DNA of 64,000 nt from Methylocaldum sp. 14B (GTDB lineage: Bacteria > Pseudomonadota > Gammaproteobacteria > Methylococcales > Methylococcaceae): NCBI RefSeq assembly GCF_002005105.1, contig NZ_MSCV01000010.1:100451-164450 (forward strand), written 5' to 3'. Numbering within the stretch: position 1 is the stretch's first letter; each line of letters starts with the position of its first letter. This document shows, in pieces, positions 46,401-53,613 of the stretch. Position numbers and translations under genes: made by a program. The notes under the pieces are model-generated. The model did not search any database. It worked only from the letters and a program-made list of their open reading frames with translations, and was not told the origin of the DNA.

Positions 46401-46459
46401 TCGTCGATTGTCGGATCGAGATGCTTGTTAATGCCTACAAACACCGCTTTGGTTGCCAT
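43439..46459 (-). CDS. Caspase-like peptidase fused to a Ski2-like superfamily 2 helicase
   Basis: A 1006-residue fusion. Residues 1-235 are a C14 caspase fold: KAVFVGINKHLDPTIDELTG, IIIISFAGHGSPDG with His81, and AVLCILDCCFSGHAPA with Cys127 in the metacaspase-like D-C-C-F-S-G. Residues 280-700 are an SF2 helicase with Q-motif-like NALQLRAV, Walker A APTSSGKT (306-313), DEGQ (407-410), SAVIG (444-448), STTTLAAGINTPA (613-625) and motif VI MAGRAGRLGF (651-660). This is the order of Ski2/Hel308 enzymes. A helical C-terminus follows. No caspase substrate or partner gene is adjacent. I infer a nucleic-acid-activated protease, probably for defence. Confidence 0.85.
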   Translation of the reverse strand: MATKAVFVGINKHLDPTIDELTGAVHDASSLCALFMDSMPGLSCRLLVDADATKDAVSQAIFGTLANAADNDIIIISFAGHGSPDGSLALYDTIRADLAGTTLPMALFAEAFKATKARAVLCILDCCFSGHAPARVLEVQAQPRNVFALDGVYGEGRILLAACTATQVAWEQPGTGHGLLTYAIIQAMTSATSEQVSFPAIADEIIQLARVEGERIGVTQTPVFLGTVQGGLIFPRLTRGANYQAAFPWTDVVQMTGAFEELLSHGFPQSIIDQWSARFPSGLNALQLRAVNDFGVLAGRSLLTVAPTSSGKTMIGELAAVQSVIAGKKTAFLLPYRAIVNEKFEEFTERYGPTGLRVVRCTGDATDSISAVLAGRYDLGFFTYETFLNLALSAPHLLNRLGLVVVDEGQFITDPKRGITVELIFALLIRVRERGIHPQLVVLSAVIGRLNGLDQWLDMPVLLSRERPVPLIEGVIDRGGTFQFVEVDGTIKTEAMLPPYSIVQRRDKPSSQDVIVPLAQKLVAAGEKLIVFRNVRGKAQGCARYLAGALGKGPATAALNALPTQDLTAASQDLRACLQGGTAFHNTNLLRAEREAVERGFRSADGGIHILASTTTLAAGINTPASTVILAEKEFLGEDGRPFTIAEYKNMAGRAGRLGFNENGKAIILADTPFERAQFFRKYVQGVPEDVISSFKVDALPTWVLRLLSQVRAVKAGEIPGLLVNTFGGYAASRANPQWVSMVEQRITELVARLLKAGLAEDEGGEIIHLTLLGQAVGGSSLSFESGLRMVELMRGLDIGTTPVTQVLGLVQVLEEMSAIYTPIMKRGRSEAVRISDVIQRYGRDLPRLLQRYGADEFELWRRCKRAAILHDWIEGVPIEELERHYTTNPYQGTISYGDITSIAEGARFHLRSAHKIIAALFPEQPGFLTALDELLTRLEFGLRARALSLLALPAPMSRGQYLALANAGAFTPEAVSAMPDSQLLACVGAATFGRLRPQSGPPSPS

Positions 46460-46940
46460 GAGTGCTTATCCCCTCTTCGCGGAGCACAGTTGTACGGGAT
46501 ATTTTAAATGTACATTTCACCAGGATGGCAGGTTCGGTCCGATCGGCTGCCAGTCTGGTTTATCCGAGGGGCGGGCGCGACAGTTGCGCGAGAGTGTAAC
46601 GTTATAGATCCTCAGGCCTTGCCGGGTCCGTCAAAGCAGATTGATATTCCGTCCTAGCACTAGGGCCGCCTGTCGGCCGAGCCGCACTGACCGCTTTGGA
46701 GCGCAGCAGCTGCAAGAGACGGCTTTGGCCGAATGCGCCAGCTTCGTTGCCGTTCGCGGAGAATCGAAGGCCAAGGCCGAGTGGCGGATTTGGCCGAACA
46801 GCGGAAGTTCACTCTGCCGGCGCTGACTGTCCGGTTATTTCGCCAACGATTGATACGAACGCTCTGTTCAGCGCCAGATATGAAGAAGTACGACGAGAGC
46901 TGACGGGATATCAGGAGAGAAATTTTTCCGCCGCTAACAC
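46460..46940. other. Intergenic region upstream of the caspase-helicase gene
   Basis: 480 bp without a recognised gene. The first part must hold the promoter of the caspase-helicase (minus strand); the rest is the 3' flank of the AcaB-like gene. Short frames here lack ribosome sites and family resemblance. Confidence 0.4.
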
Positions 46941-47582
46941 CTAGTCAACGATATCAGAGTTCAAATTCGAAGCTAGGTTCACCGATCCTTCCAAATCGGT
47001 GGGCGCCGACTGGATTGCTTCGGACTCTGTAGTAGCCTCCCGTACTTCTGCCTCCTTTCCTCGCTTGCCGGCAGATGTCCGGGCCCGGCGTTCGATGGCC
47101 ACGATGCGACGCCCAAGTCGCAGGAGCCGTTGCTGCCATTGATAGACGCCGTCCGACCGCTGCTTATTGCTCAACACACCGCACAGCCAAAGCGCATCCA
47201 GGGAGATCATCAACTCATCCATCTTCTGCAGCAAGGCCACGAATTGCGCCACCTGCGGAGACACAATGCGGACCTCCACCTGCTCCGGGTGGGTATACCG
47301 TGGCAACGAGGTTATGCCGTTGTCCTCGCGGACTTTATCGATTCGGGCTTTTTCGTTCTGAAGATCCTTGGCGCATTCGCCGATCATCGCACCGACCACG
47401 CTCTCGACTTCATCGATCTCCTTGTTGTCACCGATGATGCGCAGAATGACGTCGATCGCATAGAGCGCGCTGACGACCCTTGGAAATTCGCGCTCGAAGA
47501 CCCGCTGGGCCTGTTCGCTCTGGATCGTGATGCGCCGGTCGAACGCGGGCCGACTGTAGGCGCGGCTTCTTGCTTCTGCCAT
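46941..47582 (-). CDS. AcaB/DUF1845-like ICE regulator or accessory protein
   Basis: A 213-residue protein starting MAEARSRAYSRPAFDRRITI. The middle reads FPRVVSALYAIDVILRIIGD, VVGAMIGECAKDLQNEKARI and ALWLCGVLSNKQRSDGVYQW, which resembles the DUF1845 (AcaB) family known from ICE and IncC backgrounds; the family is thought to regulate transfer functions. The start at 47582 was chosen because the first 31 codons of the longer frame are poor. It lies next to ssb but in the opposite orientation, as its relatives often do. The C-terminus after residue 165 is acidic and variable. Confidence 0.45.
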   Translation of the reverse strand: MAEARSRAYSRPAFDRRITIQSEQAQRVFEREFPRVVSALYAIDVILRIIGDNKEIDEVESVVGAMIGECAKDLQNEKARIDKVREDNGITSLPRYTHPEQVEVRIVSPQVAQFVALLQKMDELMISLDALWLCGVLSNKQRSDGVYQWQQRLLRLGRRIVAIERRARTSAGKRGKEAEVREATTESEAIQSAPTDLEGSVNLASNLNSDIVD

Positions 47583-47867
47583 GGTATAAGCCTCGAGTTT
47601 AGTGTTAGGGTCGCCCGCGATACTATCCCAAGCCAACGGGATACGAACTCGAAAAAGATGCAGAAAAAACAGCATCTTTCAAACCTTGCAGAGCGTGGAA
47701 ATATGGTAAATATGGAGTCGATTTTGATGGCCTGAGATTCTCCGGCAATCAGAACCCGAGGTGTCCGTACGGATGCCAGGGAGCGCAAGCTGGGCGCTCA
47801 TAGAAAAACAGCCTTTCCCGTACTTCCCAACTGATCGGTTGGGAGAAACACCGACCCACCCTTTCCA

Positions 47868-47977
47868 GGGGATGCATCCATCCCCGAAAGGGGTTGATTC
47901 ATGCTCCCCGGAAAACCAGCGAACCGCACACGCTGGTGACTTCAATCTGTTTTCCCGAGTGCGGCGGGGGGAGCATG
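47868..47977 (+). promoter_or_regulatory. Structured leader 1 (ssb)
   Basis: Arm a is GGGGATGCAT (47868), then the hairpin CCCCGAAAGGGG. The complement a' CATGCTCCCC (47900-47909) pairs exactly with GGGGAGCATG (47968-47977), which holds the ribosome site and ATG of ssb. A CCAGCG/CGCTGG hairpin sits inside the loop. Confidence 0.7.
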
Positions 47978-48478
47978 AGTATGTTGAATAAAGCCCAATT
48001 GATAGGCCGCCTGGGCCGCGATCCTGAGGTTCGGTACACCCAGGACGGGACTTGTATCGCCAATCTCGCGATCGCCACTTCCGAGTCTTACAAGGACAAG
48101 AACACGGGCGAGCGCAAGGAAACCACCGAATGGCACCGGGTAGTCCTTTTCGGACGACTGGGTGAAATTGCCGGCGAATATCTCAAGAAAGGTTCGCTCG
48201 TCTACTTGGAAGGTCGACTGCGGACCCGGAAATGGCAGAACAAGGATGGGCAAGACCAGTACACGACGGAAATCGTCGGTTCCGAGATGAAAATGCTCGG
48301 TAGCCGCTCGGATTCCAAGGAGGCTGTCCAGTCCGCAAGTTCCGGCCGGAATGGCGGCGGTGGTTTTACGCCGATGCCGACGGACGAGGGTTCCGACTTC
48401 GAAGACGACGATATTCCCTTCATTTCCGCTTTTGCCGTGAAACGCAACCCATTCGGCCGTTCCACAGTGGCCATCTGA
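47975..48478 (+). CDS. ssb: Single-stranded DNA-binding protein with an extended C-terminus
   Basis: A 167-residue SSB. The OB fold is clear: [40 protein letters not shown] and [20 protein letters not shown]. The acidic tip DFEDDDIPF, which usually ends SSB and recruits partners, is followed by 18 more residues ([18 protein letters not shown]), so the Phe is no longer terminal. Adjacent ATGs at 47975 and 47981 are both possible starts. It heads the recombination block with bet and the exonuclease, as in SXT-like ICEs. Confidence 0.9.
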   Translation: MSMLNKAQLIGRLGRDPEVRYTQDGTCIANLAIATSESYKDKNTGERKETTEWHRVVLFGRLGEIAGEYLKKGSLVYLEGRLRTRKWQNKDGQDQYTTEIVGSEMKMLGSRSDSKEAVQSASSGRNGGGGFTPMPTDEGSDFEDDDIPFISAFAVKRNPFGRSTVAI

Positions 48479-48542
48479 AACCGATCACGCCGTTGACCTG
48501 ACTGGCCGAATGGTCAGTGGAATCAACGACCGCTCCATTAGC

Positions 48543-48605
48543 CCAAACCGGGGACATCACCGCCCCGTTGGGGCCATGGTGTCCCCTCACTGGAGGTGCA
48601 CCATG
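48543..48605 (+). promoter_or_regulatory. Structured leader 2 (bet)
   Basis: Arm a GGGGACATCACC (48550), inner hairpin GCCCCGTTGGGGC, a' GGTGTCCCC. The alternative hairpin pairs CATGGTG (48575-48581) with CACCATG (48599-48605, the start codon) and CCTC with GAGG of the ribosome site. Confidence 0.75.
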
Positions 48606-49505
48606 AACAACAAGCTGATTCAGAAATTCGCCGAGCGCTTTTCCGTCGACCAGGTGAAGGTCGTGGAAATCCTCAAGGCGACCGCGTTCAAGCAGAAAGC
48701 CGGCTCCGCGCCGGTCACCGACGAACAGATGATGGCCCTGCTGATCGTCGCCGATCAGTACGGGCTGAACCCCTTCACCCGCGAAATCTACGCCTTCCCG
48801 GACAAGCAGAACGGGATCGTGCCCGTGGTCGGGGTGGATGGGTGGTCCAGGATCATCAACCAGCATCCGGACTTCGACGGCATGGAATTCCGGCCGTCGG
48901 ACCACATCGTCGAAATCGCAGGCGCAAAGCCCTGTCCCGATTGGATGGAGTGTCTCATGTACCGCAAGGACCGAGCCCACGCCACGGCGATTCGCGAGTA
49001 TCTCGACGAGGTCTACCGCGAACCCTTCACGGGGACCAAGGACGGGCGCAGCTACACCGTCCCCGGTCCCTGGCAGACGCATACCAAGCGATTCCTGCGG
49101 CACAAGACAATGATCCAGGCGGCGCGCCTGGTGTTCGGCTTTGTCGGTATCTACGACCAGGACGAAGCCGAGCGCATCCTCGAAGGCCAGTCCGAGGTCG
49201 TCGCGGCGGAAACGGATCTCGCGCCCTTTACGGGCGGAGAGCCGAGCCAGGAAGCCCAGCGTAAGACTCGGCAATTGATTGCGAGGGCCGAAAAGGCCGG
49301 CGCCTGGCAAGCCGCTCTGGACTATGCGACCGAGCACTTCCAGGGCACCGATCTGGCCTATGTGACCCACGAAATCACAAAAGCCAGAAACGCGCGGCAA
49401 GCCGGCGATTCCCTGCCGGCCCAGGCGGACCCTCCCGTCCTGCCTGGAAAGGGAGCTCCGGCCAAAGCCAAAGAAGCGCTTCACGGCGAACCCGTCGAAG
49501 CCTGA
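48603..49505 (+). CDS. bet: Bet-type single-strand annealing protein
   Basis: A 300-residue RecT/Red-beta family protein: TDEQMMALLIVADQYGLNPF, REIYAFPDKQNGIVPVVGVD, GWSRIINQHPDFDGMEF and the conserved PWQTHTKRFLRHKTMIQAAR. It anneals complementary ssDNA and works with the YqaJ exonuclease encoded 400 bp downstream and with SSB upstream. The same trio in SXT-type ICEs promotes exchange between elements. The start at 48603 is set by the GGAGG site in the structured leader. The C-terminal 60 residues are Ala/Pro-rich and variable. Confidence 0.9.
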   Translation: MNNKLIQKFAERFSVDQVKVVEILKATAFKQKAGSAPVTDEQMMALLIVADQYGLNPFTREIYAFPDKQNGIVPVVGVDGWSRIINQHPDFDGMEFRPSDHIVEIAGAKPCPDWMECLMYRKDRAHATAIREYLDEVYREPFTGTKDGRSYTVPGPWQTHTKRFLRHKTMIQAARLVFGFVGIYDQDEAERILEGQSEVVAAETDLAPFTGGEPSQEAQRKTRQLIARAEKAGAWQAALDYATEHFQGTDLAYVTHEITKARNARQAGDSLPAQADPPVLPGKGAPAKAKEALHGEPVEA

Positions 49506-49525
49506 TTTGACCCCCCTAACCTCAA

Positions 49526-49600
49526 CCCCACCGGGGCGCCAGGAATTGCCCCCAGGGGAGATCCGTCATGGCGCCCCCTTCACTTCAGGAGGACGCCATG
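49526..49600 (+). promoter_or_regulatory. Structured leader 3
   Basis: The hairpin CCCCACCGGGG shares its Gs with arm a GGGGCGCCA (49533-49541). This pairs perfectly with a' TGGCGCCCC (49569-49577). Alternatively CATGGCG (49567-49573) pairs with CGCCATG (49594-49600), which contains the start codon. Confidence 0.75.
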
Positions 49601-49921
49601 AATAATGACACCCTGACGAAATCGCCCAACCAGTTGCCGCTCCACACGGACTGGGCGCGGTACGAAACACCCGCCGTGGTGCGCAAGCACGGACGGCAGT
49701 TCCTGGAGCGCTTCTGGGCACCCCAGGAAGGCGAACCCCGAGCGCTCAGTTTCGAGGAAATCGTCGAATCCTACGGAGCGCGCATCGATGCGTCCGAAGA
49801 CGTAACGCTCCTGTTCTTCGAAGACGCCGATCAGGCGGCGGCTTGCGCCCGCAAGCTGCGTGAGACGGGGGAAGCCCTGTCCATTGCCGCACAACTCCGC
49901 GTGCACAGGAGGGCGGCATGA
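49598..49921 (+). CDS. Small conserved ICE protein of unknown function
   Basis: A 107-residue protein (MNNDTLTKSPNQLPLHTDWA) with a helical centre FLERFWAPQEGEPRALSFEE and a basic end. No family recognised. It sits between bet and the YqaJ exonuclease and overlaps the exonuclease start as ATGA, so the two are translationally coupled; a role in the same recombination machinery is likely by context only. Confidence 0.55.
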   Translation: MNNDTLTKSPNQLPLHTDWARYETPAVVRKHGRQFLERFWAPQEGEPRALSFEEIVESYGARIDASEDVTLLFFEDADQAAACARKLRETGEALSIAAQLRVHRRAA

Positions 49922-50916
49922 AAATCGTGGACCTGAAGCAACGCACCCCGGAATGGCAGGTCTGGCGCAACGCGGGCGTGACGGCGTCCGAAACGCCGAT
50001 CCTGATGGGTTCGCCCTACAAAACGCCGTGGCGACTCTGGGCCGAAAAACGCGGCCTGGTGCTTGCGGAAGATCTCTCGGGCAATCCCCACGTCCAGCGG
50101 GGTATCCGGGAAGAGCCGGAAGCGCGCCGTCGCTTCGAGGATCGACACGGCGTCCTGTTGCTGCCGGTCTGTGCCGAATCGACGGACGAACCGATCCTCA
50201 GGGCCAGTTTCGACGGTCTGACCGACGACGGCCGGCCGGTCGAGCTCAAGGCCCCCACGGCCGCGAAATTCCGTGACGCGGTGGAGAACGGCCAAGGGTC
50301 GGAGCTGTACCAGCGCTATTACGCGCAGATCCAGACCCAGATCTACGTGTCCGAATCCGACCTGGGGTACTTCGCCCTGCACTTTGGCGAGGCGTTTCTG
50401 GACCTCGAGGTCCCCCGGGACGACGACTACATCGCCCGCCTGGTGGAGGCCGCCCGAACCTTTTGGGCGTACGTCAAATCAGGGAAGGAACCTCCCTTGG
50501 ATTCGGAGCGCGACCTGTACGTCCCGCGTGGAAACGACCTGGACACCTGGTTTCGTCTGGCCGCCGAATATCGGCAGTTCGACGAGAAGCGGGCCGGCTA
50601 TACGGCGGAGGCCAAGGCCATCGAGAAAAAGCTGGCCGAGCTGGAGGCGCAGTTCCTGAAGATGATGGGCGGGTTCACGCTCGCCGAATCGTCGGGCATC
50701 CGGATCAGCCGCTATCTCCAGCAGGGCTCGGTCGATTACAAGGCCGCCCTCCAGGCATTCCAGCCGGAGGTGACCGAGAGCGAACTGGAGCGATTCCGGA
50801 AGAAACCTTCGGAACGGGTTCGCATCACCGTCAGAGCGGAAGAAGACCGCCGAACCGAAGTCCCGTTCGAGCCCGAAGCCTTGAAAAAGGCGGCCGGGAT
50901 TGACGCCTGGTTCTGA
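49918..50916 (+). CDS. YqaJ-type recombination exonuclease
   Basis: A 332-residue protein starting MKIVDLKQRTPEWQVWRNAG, then GVTASETPILMGSPY, LRASFDGLTDDGRPVELKAP and QIQTQIYVSESDLGYFAL. The PD-(D/E)xK site is Asp99, Glu109 and Lys111, as in YqaJ/lambda-exonuclease. It would resect DNA ends 5'-3' to load Bet. Its C-terminal 120 residues are an extra helical region. Together with bet and ssb it makes a full lambda-Red-like set. Confidence 0.85.
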   Translation: MKIVDLKQRTPEWQVWRNAGVTASETPILMGSPYKTPWRLWAEKRGLVLAEDLSGNPHVQRGIREEPEARRRFEDRHGVLLLPVCAESTDEPILRASFDGLTDDGRPVELKAPTAAKFRDAVENGQGSELYQRYYAQIQTQIYVSESDLGYFALHFGEAFLDLEVPRDDDYIARLVEAARTFWAYVKSGKEPPLDSERDLYVPRGNDLDTWFRLAAEYRQFDEKRAGYTAEAKAIEKKLAELEAQFLKMMGGFTLAESSGIRISRYLQQGSVDYKAALQAFQPEVTESELERFRKKPSERVRITVRAEEDRRTEVPFEPEALKKAAGIDAWF

Positions 50917-50933
50917 CGTTCAACCTTACTCAA

Positions 50934-51001
50934 CCCCGAAGGGGCGCAGTCATCGCCCCCGGGGCCGTGATGCGCCTCTTCTTTCTGGAAGGCGCCTCAT
51001 G
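50934..51001 (+). promoter_or_regulatory. Structured leader 4
   Basis: CCCCGAAGGGG, arm a GGCGCAGTCA (50943-50952), inner GCCCCCGGGGC, a' TGATGCGCC (50968-50976). Alternative: GCGCC (50972-50976) with GGCGC (50991-50995), overlapping the GGAAGG ribosome site of the gene at 50999. Confidence 0.7.
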
Positions 51002-51598
51002 AACTATCAAGACTATCAATCGGCGCGGCAGGGCGGTCCGCGGCAGGGCGGTCTGATTCCGGCCCAGGTCGCACTGAACAGGGCTCGCCGGAGCAAACAA
51101 CTGGACGAACTCACCGAACGGCTGCAATTCGCATGGCTCCTGAAATACGGCCAGTACGACGAAGCCGCTTGGGAACAGGATGGATTCGACCTGCGCGTGA
51201 AAGTCGTCGATGACGAAGACGGATGGTTGAGTGTCGGAATCGACGTGTACGGTAGGTTCAGCGATCGATGGCGAGCCGGCGCCGTTCGTCACTGGATGAG
51301 TGACCGCCGGTCCTACAAGTGGTTCCTCCCCACCCATCTCGAGTATCGCCACGAGCGCTATCACAGGGCGTGCGATTACGGCCACGGTTGGAATTATGTC
51401 GCTATTCGAGTCGTTGCCTCCAAGGCCGGTGTGCCACTGAGTGAGACGACACTCTGGGGAATCGAGTCCGATTCGGACATCGAATTCTTTACGGAAACCG
51501 CCCTGGATCTCGGCCAAGACGCGATCGCGAAGGCCAAAGCCAAGCTTGCGCGGGCTGTGCGAAGGGAACCGCCTATGAGCACGTGGGCGCAGCCATGA
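50999..51598 (+). CDS. Unknown ICE protein
   Basis: A 199-residue protein starting MNYQDYQSARQGGPRQGGLI. A mixed alpha/beta part contains WLLKYGQYDEAAWEQDGFDL, VSIGIDVYG-like GWLSVGIDVYGRFSDRW and HERYHRACDYGHGWNYVAIR. I do not recognise a family. The start at 50999 is set by the structured leader. Its stop overlaps the ATG of the next gene (ATGA), so they form a mini-operon. Confidence 0.5.
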   Translation: MNYQDYQSARQGGPRQGGLIPAQVALNRARRSKQLDELTERLQFAWLLKYGQYDEAAWEQDGFDLRVKVVDDEDGWLSVGIDVYGRFSDRWRAGAVRHWMSDRRSYKWFLPTHLEYRHERYHRACDYGHGWNYVAIRVVASKAGVPLSETTLWGIESDSDIEFFTETALDLGQDAIAKAKAKLARAVRREPPMSTWAQP

Positions 51599-51786
51599 AA
51601 CGGAAGGACGTATTGGCTTACCTGCGGATCGCCGGTTATCACGGCGACCGTAAGGCCTTCACCAGACTGCTGGTGGAAAATCGGGTTTCCCGAACGGCCG
51701 CCAACGAGGCCTGGATATCGGGCAGAAAAGCCCGAGAGAACGGCGTGGGTTGTACTTGCCATCCATGCAGAGACCCCACCTCTTGA
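51595..51786 (+). CDS. Small unknown protein
   Basis: A 63-residue protein (MKRKDVLAYLRIAGYHGDRK) with a helical DNA-binding-like start and a C-terminal CTCHPC cysteine cluster that could bind metal. Function unknown. It is coupled to the gene upstream by an ATGA overlap and has no leader of its own. The 280-bp gap after it holds the start of leader 5. Confidence 0.45.
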   Translation: MKRKDVLAYLRIAGYHGDRKAFTRLLVENRVSRTAANEAWISGRKARENGVGCTCHPCRDPTS

Positions 51787-51994
51787 CGAAATTCGCCCCA
51801 ACTTCGGTTGGGGCTTTTCCCCTGATCTTGTCGAACCCGAGGTCAATGGAAAAGCTTGTCTTTTTGGCGTTATCCATGTTGGATGCGCTGAAATCCTGCC
51901 TCGTGCAGGCGTTCCGTCTACGGGCGGCGGGGAAGTCACCCTTCTTCGTGCCGGGTGCGTCAAACCCGGAGTTCGCGGCCGAAAGGCTCTGTCA

Positions 51995-52070
51995 GCAACC
52001 CATCCAGGGGAGATACAACCCCTGGTGGGGATCGTATCTCCCCCGATTTTTCAGAGGAGATACGACCATG
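51995..52070 (+). promoter_or_regulatory. Structured leader 5
   Basis: Arm a GGGGAGATAC (52007-52016), inner CCCCTGGTGGGG, a' GTATCTCCCC (52034-52043), a perfect 10-bp match. The same a' also pairs 9 bp (CGTATCTCC) with GGAGATACG at 52056-52064, which is the ribosome site. Confidence 0.85.
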
Positions 52071-52355
52071 AAACGAAGCGACACCCTCTTTTCCAGAAGA
52101 GCTGCCCGCGTGGCCGCCGAGGATCAGATCCTCGAGATGGCCTCGCTCAAACCCGCCACGGTCGCGGGCGCGCTGGTTCAGCATCCGGATATTTTCCGGG
52201 AGTTGAATGACGACATGGCCAGGACCCTCGTCCTGTCCCTGATCGACCGAGGTCAAGCGGAAATACTTCGCCAAATCCTGGGGCTAAAGACCATCGGCCG
52301 ACGCAAGGCCGCCCTGCTGGCCGAGCTACTCCTCACGGATGCGTTCCGCGAGTAG
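52068..52355 (+). CDS. Unknown small helical ICE protein
   Basis: A 95-residue protein (MKRSDTLFSRRAARVAAEDQ) that is mainly helical, with ILEMASLKPATVAGALVQHP and LLAELLLTDAFRE. No family recognised. It carries the best-formed of the structured leaders, and converges with a minus-strand gene whose stop overlaps its end. Confidence 0.5.
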   Translation: MKRSDTLFSRRAARVAAEDQILEMASLKPATVAGALVQHPDIFRELNDDMARTLVLSLIDRGQAEILRQILGLKTIGRRKAALLAELLLTDAFRE

Positions 52356-52535
52356 AACGGCCTGCAGCAAGCGGGACGCCGGACCCTCGTCCGCTTCCCG
52401 CCAAGCCGATGCCGCCTTCTCCAAGGCGGCATTGTGCTCCCCGATCGTGCGGGGCGGCTTCAGGACGCCGGTCATGGCCCGAAAGGCCTTGAGTTCATCT
52501 GGCGTCAATCTGAGGTGATTTCCCATTTTGATCAT
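52326..52535 (-). CDS. Unknown small protein
   Basis: A 69-residue protein starting MIKMGNHLRLTPDELKAFRA after a CAGGAG ribosome site. The LTPDELKAFRAMTGVLKPPR and ALEKAASAWREADEGPASRL helices look like a small DNA-binding or adaptor protein, but the family is unknown. It is one of the few minus-strand genes in this block and overlaps the end of the gene before it by 30 bp. Confidence 0.45.
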   Translation of the reverse strand: MIKMGNHLRLTPDELKAFRAMTGVLKPPRTIGEHNAALEKAASAWREADEGPASRLLQAVLLAERIREE

Positions 52536-52594
52536 CGATGGCTCCTGATGCGTATCCGATTGTTACATCGTACCGCGGAGTCTTTGTTTAGCAA

Positions 52595-52671
52595 CCCCGA
52601 CGGGGAGGTTCACGCCCCCGGGGAGTCGTGCGCCTTCTCTTTGGGTGAAACCCTGAATAGGAGGCGTTATG
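52595..52671 (+). promoter_or_regulatory. Structured leader 6
   Basis: CCCCGACGGGG, arm a AGGTTCACG (52606-52614), inner CCCCCGGGG, a' CGTGCGCCT (52627-52635), seven of nine pairs. Alternative: CGCCT (52631-52635) with AGGCG (52662-52666), covering the ribosome site; a GGGTGAAACCC hairpin is in the loop. Confidence 0.6.
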
Positions 52672-53613
52672 TACCAAGCCTTTTCCATCGCTCAAGTGTT
52701 CGGCATTCCGGTTCCGGCCAGGATGACCGTCGAAGGCTTCGCCGACGACAGCCATCCCAAAATCCCGGTCCAACGGGACTACGTGTTCCGCAAGGAGCCT
52801 CTGCGGGATGTCCTGGCATTCCTCGGCAATCCCCACGGCGACGGCCTGTATGTCACCGGCCCGACCGGATCCGGCAAGACCTCGCTGATCGCGCAGATCG
52901 CGGCACGGCTGAACTGGCCGGTGCACGCGGTGACCTGCCACGGCAGGCTGGAACTAAACGATCTGATCGGCCAGTTCACCCTGGTCGAGGGGAGCATGCA
53001 GTTCGTGCACGGCCCCTTGTCCCAGTCCGTTCGGGACGGGCATGTCCTGATCCTGAACGAGATCGATCTCATGGACCCGTCCGAACTAGCGGGGCTGAAC
53101 GACATCATTGAGGGCCAGCCCTTGGTGATCGCGCAGAACGGCGGCGAAGTGATTCGTCCGCACCCGAAGTTCCGCCTGGTCGCCACCGGCAACAGCGCCG
53201 GCGGCGGCGATCCAAGCGGACTCTACCAGGGCGTGCTGCGGCAGAACCTGGCGTTGCTGGACCGGTTCCGGCTGATCGAAATCGGCTATCCGGAACCGGA
53301 ACTGGAAGACGCCGTGCTGGCGAAGACCGTACCGGCCATCCCGGCGGCCATTCGGGAGAAGATGATTCGTGTCGCCAACGAGGTGCGCAAGCTCTTCGTC
53401 GGCGGCGATGAGGGGCCCGGGATGCTCAGCGTCACGATGTCCACCCGCGGACTCCTCCGCTGGGCTTCGCTGACGGTGGCGTTCAAGGGCGCTCCCAATG
53501 CCTTGGAATATGCCCTGGACAGGGCCCTGACCTTGCGGGCCGAGCCTGAACAACGGCTGGCGATCCACCGGATTGCCGCCGACGTGTTCGGCGACGACTG
53601 GAGAGGTGCGTGA
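52669..53613 (+). CDS. CobS/MoxR-like AAA+ ATPase
   Basis: A 314-residue ATPase: Walker A TGPTGSGKTSL at about 62-72, Walker B HVLILNEIDLMDPSELAGLN, sensor 1 RLVATGNSAGGGDPSG and the arginine-finger region DRFRLIEIGYPEPELEDAV. This resembles CobS and MoxR proteins. It is encoded 2 kb before a CobT-like VWA protein, the MoxR-VWA arrangement, and SXT-like ICEs carry such a cobS gene here. It probably remodels or inserts metal or cofactors, or acts in ICE maintenance; the substrate is unknown. Confidence 0.8.
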   Translation: MYQAFSIAQVFGIPVPARMTVEGFADDSHPKIPVQRDYVFRKEPLRDVLAFLGNPHGDGLYVTGPTGSGKTSLIAQIAARLNWPVHAVTCHGRLELNDLIGQFTLVEGSMQFVHGPLSQSVRDGHVLILNEIDLMDPSELAGLNDIIEGQPLVIAQNGGEVIRPHPKFRLVATGNSAGGGDPSGLYQGVLRQNLALLDRFRLIEIGYPEPELEDAVLAKTVPAIPAAIREKMIRVANEVRKLFVGGDEGPGMLSVTMSTRGLLRWASLTVAFKGAPNALEYALDRALTLRAEPEQRLAIHRIAADVFGDDWRGA

